A DNA stretch of 64,000 nt from Bradyrhizobium sp. DOA9 (GTDB lineage: Bacteria; Pseudomonadota; Alphaproteobacteria; Rhizobiales; Xanthobacteraceae). The stretch is taken from positions 441,690 through 505,689 of the forward strand of contig NZ_DF820425.1 of assembly GCF_000617845.2 (NCBI RefSeq), given 5' to 3'. How positions within the stretch are numbered: position 1 is the stretch's first letter; each line of letters opens with the position of its first letter. Shown here piece by piece: positions 34,467 through 44,813 of the stretch. The notes under the pieces are model-generated. The model ran no database searches and was not told the DNA's origin. It worked only from the letters and a program-made list of their open reading frames with translations. A program made the position numbers and the translations under genes.

Positions 34467-36305
34467 TCACGCCACCGCACGCTCGCGATACATGGCTTCG
34501 ATCTCGGCAGCGTAGCGCTTGTTCACGAAGCCGCGCTTCAACTTCATCGTCGGCGTCAGCTCCTCGTCCTCGGGCGTGAGCTGGCGCTCGATCAGGTAGA
34601 ACCTCTTGATGGTCTCGACGCGGGCGAAATTGGCGTTGACCCCTTCGATCTCGCGCCAGATCAGGTCCTGGATCTCCGTCGCCCGGCACAGGCTGGCATA
34701 GTTCGTAAACGGGATGTCGTGGTCCTGGGCGAACTTCTCGACGTTCTCCTGGTCGATCATCACGAGGCAGGTGAGATAGGGCCGCTTGTCGCCGATCACG
34801 ACGGCGTCCGAGATGTAGGGCGAAAACTTGAGCTGGTTCTCGATCTCGGACGGCGTGATGTTCTTGCCGCCGGAGGTGATGATGATGTCCTTCATCCGGT
34901 CGGTGATGCGGACGAAGCCCTCGTTGTCGATGGTGCCGACGTCGCCGGTGTGCAGCCAGCCGCGGGAATCGATCGTCTCTGCAGTTTTCTCCGGCTGGTT
35001 CAGGTAACCCATGAACAGGAAGTCGCCCTTGATCAGGATCTCGCCCTCGGGAGACAGCGCGACCTCGCCCCACGGCACCGAGGTGCCGACCGAGCCGAGC
35101 TTGATCCTGTCCGCGGGCATCATGGTGGCGACCCCGCAATTCTCGGTCTGGCCGTAGACCTCGTGCATGTCGAGGCCGAGCGCCAGGTACCAGCGGATCA
35201 GCTCCGGCGCGATCGGTGCTGCGCCGGTGAAGGCGATGCGGCAGCGGTCGAGCCCGATCATGCGGCGAATGTTGCGGAACGCGACCAGATAAGCGATGCG
35301 GTTGGCGATGCGCAAGCCTAGCGGCGGCGCCCTGCCCTCGAGCCGGCAATCGACCATGCCGTAGCCGACGCCGATGGCGCGGCGATAGACCCATTGCTGC
35401 AGCGGCGTCGCATCCTTCAGCGCGATGGTGATGGCGGAATAGAACTTTTCCCAGACGCGCGGCACCGCCAGAAAGGCGGTCGGCTGCACCTCGCGCAGAT
35501 TGTCCGGCACGGTTTCCGGGCTTTCGGCAAAATTCATCACCGAGCCGAGCGCGACCGAGATGTAGTAGCCGCCGACGCGCTCGGCGACGTGGCAGAGCGG
35601 CAGGAAGACCAGGCGATCCTCGTCCTCCCGGGCCGGGATGAAGTCGTTGGCGTGCCGCATCTGGTGGGTGACGCTGCGATTGGCGTGCATCGCGCCCTTG
35701 GGCGGACCGGTGGTACCGGACGTATAGACGAGAATCGCGAGATCGGCGGCGGCGCGGCTGTCGATCATCTCCTGCCACAGCGCCTCGCGGCCGACCATGT
35801 GGTTGCGGCCGAGGGCGCGAAGCTCGTCGAGCGACATCACCATGTCGTCGGAGAAGCCGCTGAGGCCTTCCATGTCGAACACGATGATCCTCTGCAAGCT
35901 CGGGCAGCGCGCGCGGCAGGCAAGAATCTTGTCGAGCTGCTCCTCGTCCTCGGCGAAGATCACCTTCGTCGCGGAATCGTTGACGAGATACTCGACCTGG
36001 GACGAGGAATCGGTCGGATAGATTCCGCTGGAGACGCCGCCGGCGCACAATATGCCCATGTCGGCGTAGACCCATTCGGGCACGGCATTGGCGATGACGG
36101 AGGCGACGTCGCCGGGCATGAAGCCGACGGCGCGAAGCGCGTAGGCGATCTCCTTCGAGATCTCCAGCCACTCTCGCCAGCTCGTCGGCTGCCAGATGCC
36201 GAACTTCTTCTCGCGGATCGCCGGCCTGTCGCCCCGCGTCTCGGCGGCGCGCAGAAAGCTCTTCGCGATCGTATCAGCGACCGTCAGCATCGCCGCTCGG
36301 GCCAT
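34467..36305 (-). CDS. AMP-forming long-chain-type acyl-CoA ligase in the liv operon
   Basis: This 612-residue enzyme has the phosphate loop LVYTSGTTGPPKGAM near residue 192, GQTENCGVATMM near 375, GWLHTGDVGTIDNEGFVRIT near 450 and the C-terminal TPTMKLKRGFVNKRY with the Lys seen in this FadD15-type branch. It forms an acyl-CoA from a carboxylic acid, ATP and CoA. It starts at the ATG at 36305 with AGGAGGAGAGG upstream, 92 bp after the LivF-like gene, and the binding-protein gene follows 137 bp later. This arrangement, importer plus ligase, suggests that the imported acid is trapped as CoA ester on entry. Confidence 0.88.
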   Translation of the reverse strand: MARAAMLTVADTIAKSFLRAAETRGDRPAIREKKFGIWQPTSWREWLEISKEIAYALRAVGFMPGDVASVIANAVPEWVYADMGILCAGGVSSGIYPTDSSSQVEYLVNDSATKVIFAEDEEQLDKILACRARCPSLQRIIVFDMEGLSGFSDDMVMSLDELRALGRNHMVGREALWQEMIDSRAAADLAILVYTSGTTGPPKGAMHANRSVTHQMRHANDFIPAREDEDRLVFLPLCHVAERVGGYYISVALGSVMNFAESPETVPDNLREVQPTAFLAVPRVWEKFYSAITIALKDATPLQQWVYRRAIGVGYGMVDCRLEGRAPPLGLRIANRIAYLVAFRNIRRMIGLDRCRIAFTGAAPIAPELIRWYLALGLDMHEVYGQTENCGVATMMPADRIKLGSVGTSVPWGEVALSPEGEILIKGDFLFMGYLNQPEKTAETIDSRGWLHTGDVGTIDNEGFVRITDRMKDIIITSGGKNITPSEIENQLKFSPYISDAVVIGDKRPYLTCLVMIDQENVEKFAQDHDIPFTNYASLCRATEIQDLIWREIEGVNANFARVETIKRFYLIERQLTPEDEELTPTMKLKRGFVNKRYAAEIEAMYRERAVA

Positions 36306-36397
36306 GCACCTCTCCTCCTCGTCGTCCTGCCCCCGCTGCCTGCCTTGCCGGCGGTCTATGTTGCGGACGGCAAGCTCATCTTACTGCCAGCTCGTCC

Positions 36398-37186
36398 TCA
36401 CCGCCATGTCTTCTTCTTTTTCCAGCGCCGCTCGCCGCGCGCGCCCGCTTCCTTGGCGCCAAGGTAGAACTCCTGGATGTCCTGGGAATGCATCAAGCGG
36501 TCGCAGCTGTCGTTCATGACGATCCGGCCGATCTCCAGCACATAGCCGTAATGTGCGGTCTCCAGCGCCACCTTGGCGTTCTGCTCGACCAGGAGGATCG
36601 ACATGCCCTGCTCCTCGTTGACCCGTCGGATGATGGTGAAGATCTCCTTCACCAGCAGCGGCGACAGGCCGAGTGAGGGCTCGTCGAGCAAGAGCAGCGT
36701 CGGCCGGTTCATCAGCGCGCGCCCGATCGCGAGCATCTGCTGCTCGCCGCCGGAGAGCTGGCCGGCCGGCTGGTTGATGCGCTCCTTCAGGCGCGGGAAA
36801 TAGCCGTAGACCCGTTCCAGATCCTCCGCGACGCCGTCGCGATCCCGGCGCGGATAGGCGCCCATCATCAGGTTCTCGCGCACCGAGAGGAAAGGGAACA
36901 CTTCCCGTCCCTCCGGCACGTGGCTGAGGCCAAGCCGCACGATCCTGTCGGCCTCCATGCGCTGGATCGGCTTGCCCATGAACTCGATCGCGCCCTTCTG
37001 CGGATCGAGAATGCCGGAGATCGTCTTCAGCACCGTGGTCTTGCCGGCGCCGTTGGCTCCGAGCAGCGTGACGATGCGGCCGCGCGGTACCTCAAGCGAG
37101 ATGCCGCGGATCGCCATGATCGGCCCGTAATAGCTCTCGATGTTCGAGAGCTTCAGGATGGTTTCTGGCATCGCGGTCGCGTCCAT
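36398..37186 (-). CDS. livF: ABC transporter ATP-binding protein LivF-like
   Basis: The protein has 262 residues. Walker A GANGAGKTTVLKTI near residue 42, signature LSGGEQQMLAIGRAL near 143, Walker B LLLLDEPSLGLSPLL and the switch His-equivalent region LLVEQN follow the LivF pattern (the Q-N at the switch place is typical of LivF). It starts 4 bp after the LivG-like stop, with GAGG before the ATG. The last 15 residues are very basic (ARGERRWKKKKTWR), a tail not seen in the usual LivF core. Confidence 0.92.
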   Translation of the reverse strand: MDATAMPETILKLSNIESYYGPIMAIRGISLEVPRGRIVTLLGANGAGKTTVLKTISGILDPQKGAIEFMGKPIQRMEADRIVRLGLSHVPEGREVFPFLSVRENLMMGAYPRRDRDGVAEDLERVYGYFPRLKERINQPAGQLSGGEQQMLAIGRALMNRPTLLLLDEPSLGLSPLLVKEIFTIIRRVNEEQGMSILLVEQNAKVALETAHYGYVLEIGRIVMNDSCDRLMHSQDIQEFYLGAKEAGARGERRWKKKKTWR

Positions 37187-37190
37187 CGCC

Positions 37191-37949
37191 TCAGGCTCCC
37201 AGATATGCGGCGACGACGTCGGGGTGCTGCTGCACCTCGGCCGGCGAGCCCATCGCCAGCACCCTTCCGTAGTTCAGCGCGATGACGCGATCGGAGACGC
37301 GGTTGACCAGCGACATGTCGTGCTCGACCATCAGCACGGTGACGCCGAGCTCGCTCTTCATGTCGCGGATCCAGAACGACATGTCGTCGGTCTCCTCGAC
37401 ATTGAGGCCGCTTGACGGCTCGTCGAGCAGGATCAGCTTCGGCTCCGAGCACAGCGCACGCGCCAGCTCGATCACCTTGCGCACGCCGTAGGGAAGGCCC
37501 GAGATCAGCTTGTCGCGGTAGGGTTCGAGGTCGAGGAACTCGATGACCTGCTCGACCCGGCGGCGGTGCACCTTCTCGTTGGCCCGCACGCTCGGCAGGA
37601 ACAAGAGCTCCTGCCACAGCTGCGTGCTCGAATGGCGGTGGCGGCCGACCAGAAGGTTCGACAGCACGGTGGAGTTCTCGAACAGCTCGATGTTCTGGAA
37701 GGTGCGGGCGATGCCGAGCTTGGCGATGTCGTAGGGCGGTTGCTCGGTGATGTCCTGATCCTCGAAGAAGATGCGGCCCGAGGTCGGCCGGTAGATCCGC
37801 GAGATCAGGTTGAAGATCGAGCTCTTGCCGGCGCCGTTCGGCCCGATGATCGAGAGGATCTCGCCCTTCTCCACCGCGAACGACACCGCATCGACCGCCT
37901 TGAGGCCGCCGAAATGCAGCGACAGGTTCTCGGCGCGGAAATAGCTCAT
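37191..37949 (-). CDS. livG: ABC transporter ATP-binding protein LivG-like
   Basis: This 252-residue ATPase is read from the ATG at 37949, which overlaps the stop of the LivM-like gene (ATGA). Walker [17 protein letters not shown] near residue 37, [20 protein letters not shown], signature [17 protein letters not shown] near 155 and [16 protein letters not shown] show the LivG subtype. The signature is YGVRK rather than LSGGQ, which is usual in this branch. With LivF it energises the LivHM permease. Confidence 0.92.
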   Translation of the reverse strand: MSYFRAENLSLHFGGLKAVDAVSFAVEKGEILSIIGPNGAGKSSIFNLISRIYRPTSGRIFFEDQDITEQPPYDIAKLGIARTFQNIELFENSTVLSNLLVGRHRHSSTQLWQELLFLPSVRANEKVHRRRVEQVIEFLDLEPYRDKLISGLPYGVRKVIELARALCSEPKLILLDEPSSGLNVEETDDMSFWIRDMKSELGVTVLMVEHDMSLVNRVSDRVIALNYGRVLAMGSPAEVQQHPDVVAAYLGA

Positions 37950-39097
37950 CGGTTGCGCTCCGACTTCACGTAGATCTTCTGCCGCTTGAAGGTGGCGCGC
38001 TTGTAGAGCGGGAACAGCTGGAAGAAGAGTTTTATCTTCAGCCAGCGGCCGTAGAGCCCGAGCGGCTCGAACAAGACGAACAACACGATGATGATGCCGT
38101 AGATCGCGCCCTTCAGCCCGTTGAGCGATGCGAACGCCGCGACGCTCGACTGGATGCTTCCCGCGGTGGCCGGGCCAGCGCCGAATGTCGCGGCAATGCC
38201 GGCGATGATGCCGGGCATGTCGTCCTTCAGATAGGTGAGGAACGGATCGATCATCACGATGAAGATCGCCCCCAGAACGGCGCCGTGCAGGCTGAAGGTG
38301 CCGCCGATCAGGATCACGATGATGAACTCGATCGAGAGCTGCAGCGTGAACATCTCGGGCGAGATGAACGAGAGCTTGTGCGCGAACAGCACGCCGGCAA
38401 AGCCGGTGATCGCCGCCGAGATCGCGAACGACTTCACCTTGTAGAGCGCGACATTGACGCCCATGCTGCGCGCCGCCGTCTCGGAGTCGCGGATCGCGAC
38501 GAAGGCGCGGCCTGTCGGCGAACGCAGCAGATTGAGCGTGCCGACGATGGTCAGCACGAGAACGGCAAGGCAGAGGTAATAGAAGGTCGGACTGTCGCGC
38601 GGGACGGTGACGCCGAGCAGCGACAGCGTCTTGACCCGCATGCCCTCGTTGCCGTGGGTGACGCTCTCCCACCGCGCCAGGATCTCCTCGACGATCAGGG
38701 CAAAGGAAATGGTGGCGATGACGAGATAGATGCCGGTCAGGCGCAAGGCGGGAAAACCGACCAACGCGCCGATGAGGCCGGTCAAGGCGCCGGCGGCGAG
38801 GAAGTAGACCGGGAACGGCACGTTGTATTTCTGCAGGTAAGCCGCGGTATAGGCGCCGATCGCGAGGAACGCGGCGTGCCCGAGCGAGGCCTGGCCGGTG
38901 AAGCCGGTCAGGATCAACAGCGCCACGCCGACGATCGCGTAGATGCAGACGAAAACCAGCTGGCTCATCAGATAGCTGGACAGCACGTGAGGCGCGATCA
39001 GCAGCAGCGCGAGCAGGACGCCGTAAGTGACGAGATAGCCCGAATGCGGGAACAGCTTGATGTCGTCTTCATAGTCGGTCTTGAACAGGAAGCGCAT
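37946..39097 (-). CDS. livM: Branched-chain-type ABC permease LivM-like
   Basis: This 383-residue protein is read from the ATG at 39097. It has about ten membrane helices, the ILTGFTGQASLGHAAFLAIGAY block near residue 60-80 and FLGALVGFPALRLTGIYLVI-like sequence, and GGTFSLHGAVLGAIFI near 290, all usual for LivM. A long cytoplasmic C-terminus (ending [10 protein letters not shown]) follows the last helix. Its start is 6 bp after the LivH-like stop. Confidence 0.92.
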   Translation of the reverse strand: MRFLFKTDYEDDIKLFPHSGYLVTYGVLLALLLIAPHVLSSYLMSQLVFVCIYAIVGVALLILTGFTGQASLGHAAFLAIGAYTAAYLQKYNVPFPVYFLAAGALTGLIGALVGFPALRLTGIYLVIATISFALIVEEILARWESVTHGNEGMRVKTLSLLGVTVPRDSPTFYYLCLAVLVLTIVGTLNLLRSPTGRAFVAIRDSETAARSMGVNVALYKVKSFAISAAITGFAGVLFAHKLSFISPEMFTLQLSIEFIIVILIGGTFSLHGAVLGAIFIVMIDPFLTYLKDDMPGIIAGIAATFGAGPATAGSIQSSVAAFASLNGLKGAIYGIIIVLFVLFEPLGLYGRWLKIKLFFQLFPLYKRATFKRQKIYVKSERNR

Positions 39098-39102
39098 CGC
39101 GT

Positions 39103-39978
39103 TCAGACCTTCTTGCGGACGTGGAGGCCGAACAGGCCCTCGGGCTTCAGCAGCAGCACGGTGAGCAGCACGAGGTAGGGCGCGACGTCCTTCCAGCCCT
39201 CGGGCAGGTAAAAGCCGGCCATGCTTTCGATCACACCGATCAGGACGCCGCCGACCACGGCGCCCGGGATCGAGCCGAAACCGCCGAGCACCGCGGCCGG
39301 AAACGCCTTCAGGCCGAGCACGAGGCCGACATTGGAATGGATGAAGGTGATCGGCGCCAGCAGCACGCCGGCACAGGTCGCGACCGCTGCGCTGATCGCC
39401 CAGACCACCGACACCACGCGCTTGACGGGAATGCCCATGTAATAGGCCGCCAGCATATTCTCGGAGCTGGCGCGCATCGCGGTGCCGAGCGTAGTCTTGT
39501 TGAAGAACAGCCAGAGCAGCGTGCACAGGATCATCGTCGCCGCGATCACCGAGAGCTTGTCGTAGGCAAGCACCAGTGAGCCCATCCGCAGCACACCCTG
39601 GCTGAACGGCGTCTCGATCTTCAGGTCGTCGGTGCCCCAGATCATGCCGGCGATCGAGCGCAGGAAATAGCCGAGGCCGATCGTGGCCATGATGATGGAG
39701 AATTGCGGATAGCCGAGGATCGGCCGCACCACGACCCGCTCGGCCAGCATGCCGAACAGCGCCATCGCCGCCACCGCACCGGCAAAGCCGATCCAGTAGT
39801 TCAGGCCCATCATGCCGATGAAGGTGAAGGCGAAGAAGCCGCCCAGCATCATCAGATCGCCCTGGGCGAAATTGACGACCTCGGTGGCCTTGTAGACGAG
39901 GACGAAGCCGAGCGCGATCAGGCCGTAGACGCAGCCGAGCGCAACACCGCTGACCAGCTGCTGAACGAAATCCAGCAT
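39103..39978 (-). CDS. livH: Branched-chain-type ABC permease LivH-like
   Basis: This 291-residue protein has about eight membrane helices. SGVALGCVYGLIALGFVLVY near residue 9-28, EVVNFAQGDLMMLGGF near 32-47 and LGGFGSIPGAVVGGVLIG near 225-242 are the characteristic LivH blocks. It is the first gene of the operon, read from the ATG at 39978 with GGGAGGA upstream; the frame above that ATG is probably untranslated leader. The 274-bp gap to the divergent ABC exporter holds both promoters. Confidence 0.92.
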   Translation of the reverse strand: MLDFVQQLVSGVALGCVYGLIALGFVLVYKATEVVNFAQGDLMMLGGFFAFTFIGMMGLNYWIGFAGAVAAMALFGMLAERVVVRPILGYPQFSIIMATIGLGYFLRSIAGMIWGTDDLKIETPFSQGVLRMGSLVLAYDKLSVIAATMILCTLLWLFFNKTTLGTAMRASSENMLAAYYMGIPVKRVVSVVWAISAAVATCAGVLLAPITFIHSNVGLVLGLKAFPAAVLGGFGSIPGAVVGGVLIGVIESMAGFYLPEGWKDVAPYLVLLTVLLLKPEGLFGLHVRKKV

Positions 39979-40252
39979 CGCCGCGCATCCTCCCGACGCA
40001 GCCGGCGGGCTCTCTTGGTCGCCTTGCCGCATCTTGTGTCCAGTCGCTACGCAGTCGTATCGCTGCGTTCGCGCCACTTGTCCGGAATCAATTCAGCCTC
40101 AACGCCCGCGTGCTGTCAACAAACGGTGACTTGTCGGGACGCCTTGCCTTTAGTCCAATCCGGTTGGCGGAATTTGCGGCGGTGCGATTCACGGTGCCGA
40201 AACATCTTCGGGGCATGGTCGCGGGCGATGCAAACCGGATGGTGTGGCCGTC

Positions 40253-40998
<746 letters not shown>

Positions 40999-41002
<4 letters not shown>

Positions 41003-42525
41003 GCTCGGCCACCGCGCTGTCCTGGTTCGCCCGTCACGAGCTGCGGCTCGCCTGGCGCGAATGGCTCGCCATGATGACGGGCGGGCGGCGTAAACGGGCA
41101 CGCGCGGCAATGATCGGCCTGTTGTGCTTCGCCGCGCTGCTCCACTTGCCGGCCTGGGCGGTGATCGGCCGTTTCGCCGACCTGCAGCTGCCGCTCGACA
41201 GATCCTCGCTGATCGTGATTTCGGCGACGATCTTTTTCGCCTGGACCTTAATGCTGTCGCAGGCGATCGAATCGGTGACACGGGTATTTTACGCCCGCGC
41301 CGATCTCGACTTGATCATGTCCTCGCCGGCGCGGCTCGCCAATCTGTTCTCGGTCCGCATCGCCGCGATCGCGCTGACCGTCACCGTGCTCGCGCTGCTG
41401 TTCTCGACACCCTTCATCGACGTTCTCGTGATCGGCGGCGGCGCGCGCTGGCTCGCGGCCTTCGGCGTCGTCATTGCGATGGGCCTGTCCGCGGCGGCGA
41501 TCGCGATCGCCGTCACCATTCTCCTGTTCCGGCTGATCGGCCCGGCGCGGACGCGCCTGATCGCACAGATCCTCGCCGCCATCATCGGCGCGGGCTTCGT
41601 GATCGCGCTTCAGGTCGCCGCGATCATGTCCTACGGCACGCTGTCGCGCTTCACCATCCTGACCTCGGGCAGCATTGCCGCCTACGCCCCCGACGTCGAC
41701 AGCATCTGGTGGTGGCCGGCGCGGGCAGCGATGGGCGATAGCGAGGCGCTGGCGCTGCTTCTCGCGCTCGCCCTGGTCATGCTCGGCGGCGTGATGGCGA
41801 TCTTCTCGCACCGCTTTGCCGACACCGCGATCGATGCGGCGGCCAACGCCACGTCCGGCCGCGTCCATACCCAGGACCGCCCGTTCCGCGGCGGATCGCG
41901 CCAGCAGGCGCTGCGTCGCAAGGAATTCATGCTGCTATGGCGCGATCCATGGCTGATCTCGCAGACCTTGATGCAGCTGCTCTATCTGGTGCCACCGGCG
42001 CTACTGCTCTGGCGCAATTTTGCCGACAGCTCCGCGGCGCTGACGCTGATCACGCCCGTCATCGTCATGGCGGCCGGACAGCTTGCCGGCGGGCTCGCCT
42101 GGCTGACGATCTCGGGCGAGGACGCCCCTGACCTGGTCGCGACCGCGCCCTTGATGCCGTCCGGCATCATCCGCGCCAAGATCGAGGTGGTGCTGATCGC
42201 GATCGCCGTGATCTTCGCTCCGCTGCTGGCAGCACTGGCGCTCGCCTCGCCCTATCAGGCCGCGATCAGTTCCGTCGCGGTCATCATCAGCGCAGCCTCG
42301 GCGACCGCGATCCAGCTCTGGTTCCGGGTACAGGCGAGGCGCAGCCAATTCCGGCGCCGCCAGACGTCCTCACGGCTTGCGACCTTCGCCGAGGCCTTCT
42401 CCTCGATCGGCTGGGCCGCCAGCGCCGCACTGCTGCTCGCCCTGCCCCTGGCCGGCCTCATCAGCGGCCTGATCACCGCAGCACTCGTCACGATCACCTG
42501 GAAGTTCAGCCCGCGCCGGGAGTGA
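40999..42525 (+). CDS. ABC-2-like exporter membrane protein
   Basis: This 508-residue protein has about ten to twelve membrane helices, with no classical binding-protein-dependent permease motif. The N-terminal cytoplasmic part (RHELRLAWREWLAMM) precedes the first helix, and RQQALRRKEFMLLWRDPWLISQTLMQLLY near residue 300 is the typical coupling region of large ABC-2 exporters. Coupled to the preceding ATPase gene. The exported substrate cannot be told from sequence. Confidence 0.8.
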
Positions 42526-42536
42526 GGGGGCCTTGA

Positions 42537-42560
42537 AAGTAAGGAGAAACTTCCTTACTT
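42537..42560. promoter_or_regulatory. Palindromic operator candidate of the AbrB-VapC pair
   Basis: AAGTAAGGA (42537-42545) and TCCTTACTT (42552-42560) are a perfect 9-bp inverted repeat with a 6-base spacer, 31 bp before the antitoxin start. Toxin-antitoxin operons of this type are usually autorepressed at such sites by the antitoxin-toxin complex. No U-run, so a terminator of the previous gene is less likely. Confidence 0.6.
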
Positions 42561-42591
42561 ATCGAAGGATCTCAAGGATTGAGGGAATCCA

Positions 42592-42846
42592 ATGAGCACG
42601 CTCACCGTTACGGCGAAAGGGCAGGTTACGCTCCGGAAAGACCTTTTGGAGCACCTTGGTGTGCATCCCGGCGACAAGATTTCGATAGAAAAGCTCCCTG
42701 GGGGGCGAGTTGAGGTGAGGGCAGTTCGGCCCACCGGAAAGATTTCGGATGCGTTCGGCTTCCTGAAAGGGAAAACGAACGGTCGATCGCTTTCGATCGA
42801 AGAGATGAACGAGATCATAGCTGACGGCTGGGCCGGCAAGCGATGA
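42592..42846 (+). CDS. vapB: AbrB/SpoVT/MazE-fold antitoxin
   Basis: This 84-residue protein starts with TLTVTAKGQVTLRKDLLEHLG and GVHPGDKISIEKLPGGRVEV, the swapped-hairpin AbrB DNA-binding fold at residues 3-45. The C-terminal half (SDAFGFLKGKTNGRSLSIEEMNEII) is the part expected to wrap the toxin. AGGGA lies ahead of the ATG. It overlaps the toxin gene by four bases, the usual antitoxin-first order, and it probably represses its own promoter at the palindrome at 42537-42560. Confidence 0.9.
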   Translation: MSTLTVTAKGQVTLRKDLLEHLGVHPGDKISIEKLPGGRVEVRAVRPTGKISDAFGFLKGKTNGRSLSIEEMNEIIADGWAGKR

Positions 42847-43238
42847 AGATCACACCAGACACCAATGTCCTGGTACGGGTTCTGGTCGGGGATAATGCCG
42901 AACAGAGCAAAGCAGCCGAAGCCATCCTCAAAAAGGCAGACGTAGTCGCCATCTCGATCTCGGCACTGTGCGAGTTGGCCTGGGTCCTCTCGCGAGGCTA
43001 CAAGACTTCCGCTGAGAATATCGCGGCGTCTATCCGGCACTTCATCAGCGCCTCCAATGTGGTCGTCAACCGGCCTCTGGCTGAGGCTGGGTTGGCGCTC
43101 CTCGATGCTGGCGGCGATTTTGCCGATGGGATCATTGCTCATGAAGGCTATTGGCTTGGCGCCGAGACCTTCGTTTCATTCGATAAGAAGGCCTTAAAGC
43201 TGGTAGAGGCAAGCGGCGGATTGGCGCGGCTGCCGTAG
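42843..43238 (+). CDS. vapC: PIN-domain toxin, VapC-like ribonuclease
   Basis: This 131-residue protein has the four acidic residues of a PIN nuclease: Asp in TPDTNVLVRVL (residue 5), Glu in ALCELAWVLSR (near 43), Asp in DFADGIIAHEG (near 97-99) and Asp in VSFDKKALKL (near 116). Such toxins cleave tRNA or rRNA when their antitoxin is degraded. It is translationally coupled to the AbrB-type antitoxin. All catalytic positions are intact, so the pair is probably functional. Confidence 0.92.
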   Translation: MKITPDTNVLVRVLVGDNAEQSKAAEAILKKADVVAISISALCELAWVLSRGYKTSAENIAASIRHFISASNVVVNRPLAEAGLALLDAGGDFADGIIAHEGYWLGAETFVSFDKKALKLVEASGGLARLP

Positions 43239-43303
43239 CGGCGCATGACGTCGCGCAAATTCGACGATACACTCTCGCCGAATGCGCAACGGGTGATCGC
43301 GTT

Positions 43304-44116
43304 ATGCCTCGACTGGTCCTGACGATCTTTGCCTTCTTCGGCTTGCTCCTCTCGCCTGCCCTCGCCCAGCAGCCACAGCGCAGCGAATGTCTGGCGATGG
43401 CCAACGCGACGCCGCGGGCGATGCCGGTCGCGTTCCGGCCGACAGCGGGCTCTGCCGAGGTCGAGATCACCTATGCCGGCCATTCCACCTACTACATCGA
43501 CACGCCCGGCGGCCTGCGCATCGCCACCGATTATAGCGGCGCCTATCAGGTCGGCCGGCTGCCCGACGTCGTGACCATGAACCGCGCCCACAGCACCCAT
43601 TACACGCTCTTTCCGGACAAGCGCATTCCCCACGTGCTGCATGGCTGGAGCGAGGACGGCAAGCCGGCGATCGTGTCGGAACGCATCGGCGACACCTTTG
43701 TCCGCAACGTCACCACCGACATCCGCCGCTATTACGGCGACGATGCCGGCGCGGACATGATCCGCGACGGCAATTCCATCTTCATCTTCGAGGCGGCCGG
43801 CCTCTGCATCGGCCATCTCGGCCACCTCCATCACAAGCTCGACGACAGCCATTTCGCCCAGATCGGACGGCTCGACATCGTGATGGTGCCGATCGACGGC
43901 ACCTACACCATGTCGCTCGAAGGGATCTCGGACATCACCAAGCGCTTGCGCGCCTCGGTGGTGCTGCCGATGCACCGCTTCGCCACCCCGCTCGACGACT
44001 TCATGCGCCGGATCGGCCAGCAGTTCGAGATCGACCGGCGCATCGAGCGCTCGTTCCGGATGTCGCGGGATACGTTGCCGACGAAGCCGACGGTGATCAT
44101 CCTCGACGGGGTCTGA
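43304..44116 (+). CDS. Exported metallo-beta-lactamase-fold hydrolase
   Basis: This 270-residue protein has a signal peptide cleaved after PALAQ. EVEITYAGHSTYYIDTPGG near residue 50-70, MNRAHSTHYT near 88-97, HLGHLHHKLD near 168-177 and VVLPMHRF near 220 give the His/Asp metal sites of UlaG-like members of the superfamily. The usual HxHxDH motif is altered to HSTHYT, so metal binding differs from standard members. Likely a periplasmic hydrolase of unknown substrate. It stands alone after the VapC gene. Confidence 0.75.
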   Translation: MPRLVLTIFAFFGLLLSPALAQQPQRSECLAMANATPRAMPVAFRPTAGSAEVEITYAGHSTYYIDTPGGLRIATDYSGAYQVGRLPDVVTMNRAHSTHYTLFPDKRIPHVLHGWSEDGKPAIVSERIGDTFVRNVTTDIRRYYGDDAGADMIRDGNSIFIFEAAGLCIGHLGHLHHKLDDSHFAQIGRLDIVMVPIDGTYTMSLEGISDITKRLRASVVLPMHRFATPLDDFMRRIGQQFEIDRRIERSFRMSRDTLPTKPTVIILDGV

Positions 44117-44181
44117 GACGCAATTTTCTCCAAGCCGGCCATTGGCGGGTCATGCTGATCTCCCTGCAACAGGAGAGCGAC

Positions 44182-44703
44182 ATGACCGACTTTGCGCGAC
44201 TATTGCACGCGGACGGGCCCAACCCCGAGCACGCCGCGGCGCTCCAGCTCTACGGCCGCTTCGTCGGCGACTGGGACGCCGAGATCACGGCCTTTGGACC
44301 GGACGGAACGAGCCACACCGCGCCGGGCGAGATCCATTTCGGCTGGGTGCTGGAAGGCCGTGCGGTGCAGGACGTGTGGATCATTCCCCGGCAAGCGGGC
44401 GGCGCGGCCTTTCCGATCGCCGGCAATTGGTACGGCACGACGCTGCGCGTTTACGATCCGGGCATCGATGCGTGGCGGATTTCGTGGCTCGATCCGGGCC
44501 GCCGCGTGTTCCGGCAGCAGATCGGCCGTCCCCGTGGCGACGACATCATGCAGGAAGGCACGACCGAAGCCGGCGACCTGACGCGCTGGAGCTTTACGGA
44601 GATCACCGGCGACTCCTTCCTTTGGCGTGGAGAGGTCAAGCCGGCCACGGCAGCGGACTGGCGGCTGGTGGTCGAGGTGAGAGCGACACGGCGGAGGGCC
44701 TGA
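44182..44703 (+). CDS. Hypothetical protein, DUF1579/lipocalin-like beta-rich
   Basis: This 173-residue protein is read from the ATG at 44182, with AGGAG six bases upstream; an earlier in-frame ATG at 44152 is possible. LYGRFVGDWDAEITAFGPDG near residue 24-43 and WIIPRQAGGAAFPIAGNWYGTT-like sequence suggest a beta-barrel like DUF1579 proteins, with an unusually high content of Trp. No signal peptide or membrane segment. No firm family, and no functional partner nearby. Confidence 0.6.
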   Translation: MTDFARLLHADGPNPEHAAALQLYGRFVGDWDAEITAFGPDGTSHTAPGEIHFGWVLEGRAVQDVWIIPRQAGGAAFPIAGNWYGTTLRVYDPGIDAWRISWLDPGRRVFRQQIGRPRGDDIMQEGTTEAGDLTRWSFTEITGDSFLWRGEVKPATAADWRLVVEVRATRRRA

Positions 44704-44813
44704 CGGCGATCCCGCTTTGCTCGCGATGATGGGCGCGGATGCGCAAGGCGCGCTGCCCCGTGCGGAGATGAGGTGCTAGGCTCCCGACCCTAAAACATAG
44801 GGAGCGAACGCCG

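Noticed and set aside
37946..39988. One 680-residue membrane protein covering livH and livM
   Set aside because: The N-terminal part is an out-of-frame reading of the LivH-like gene; the real LivM starts at 39097 after a clear stop of LivH.
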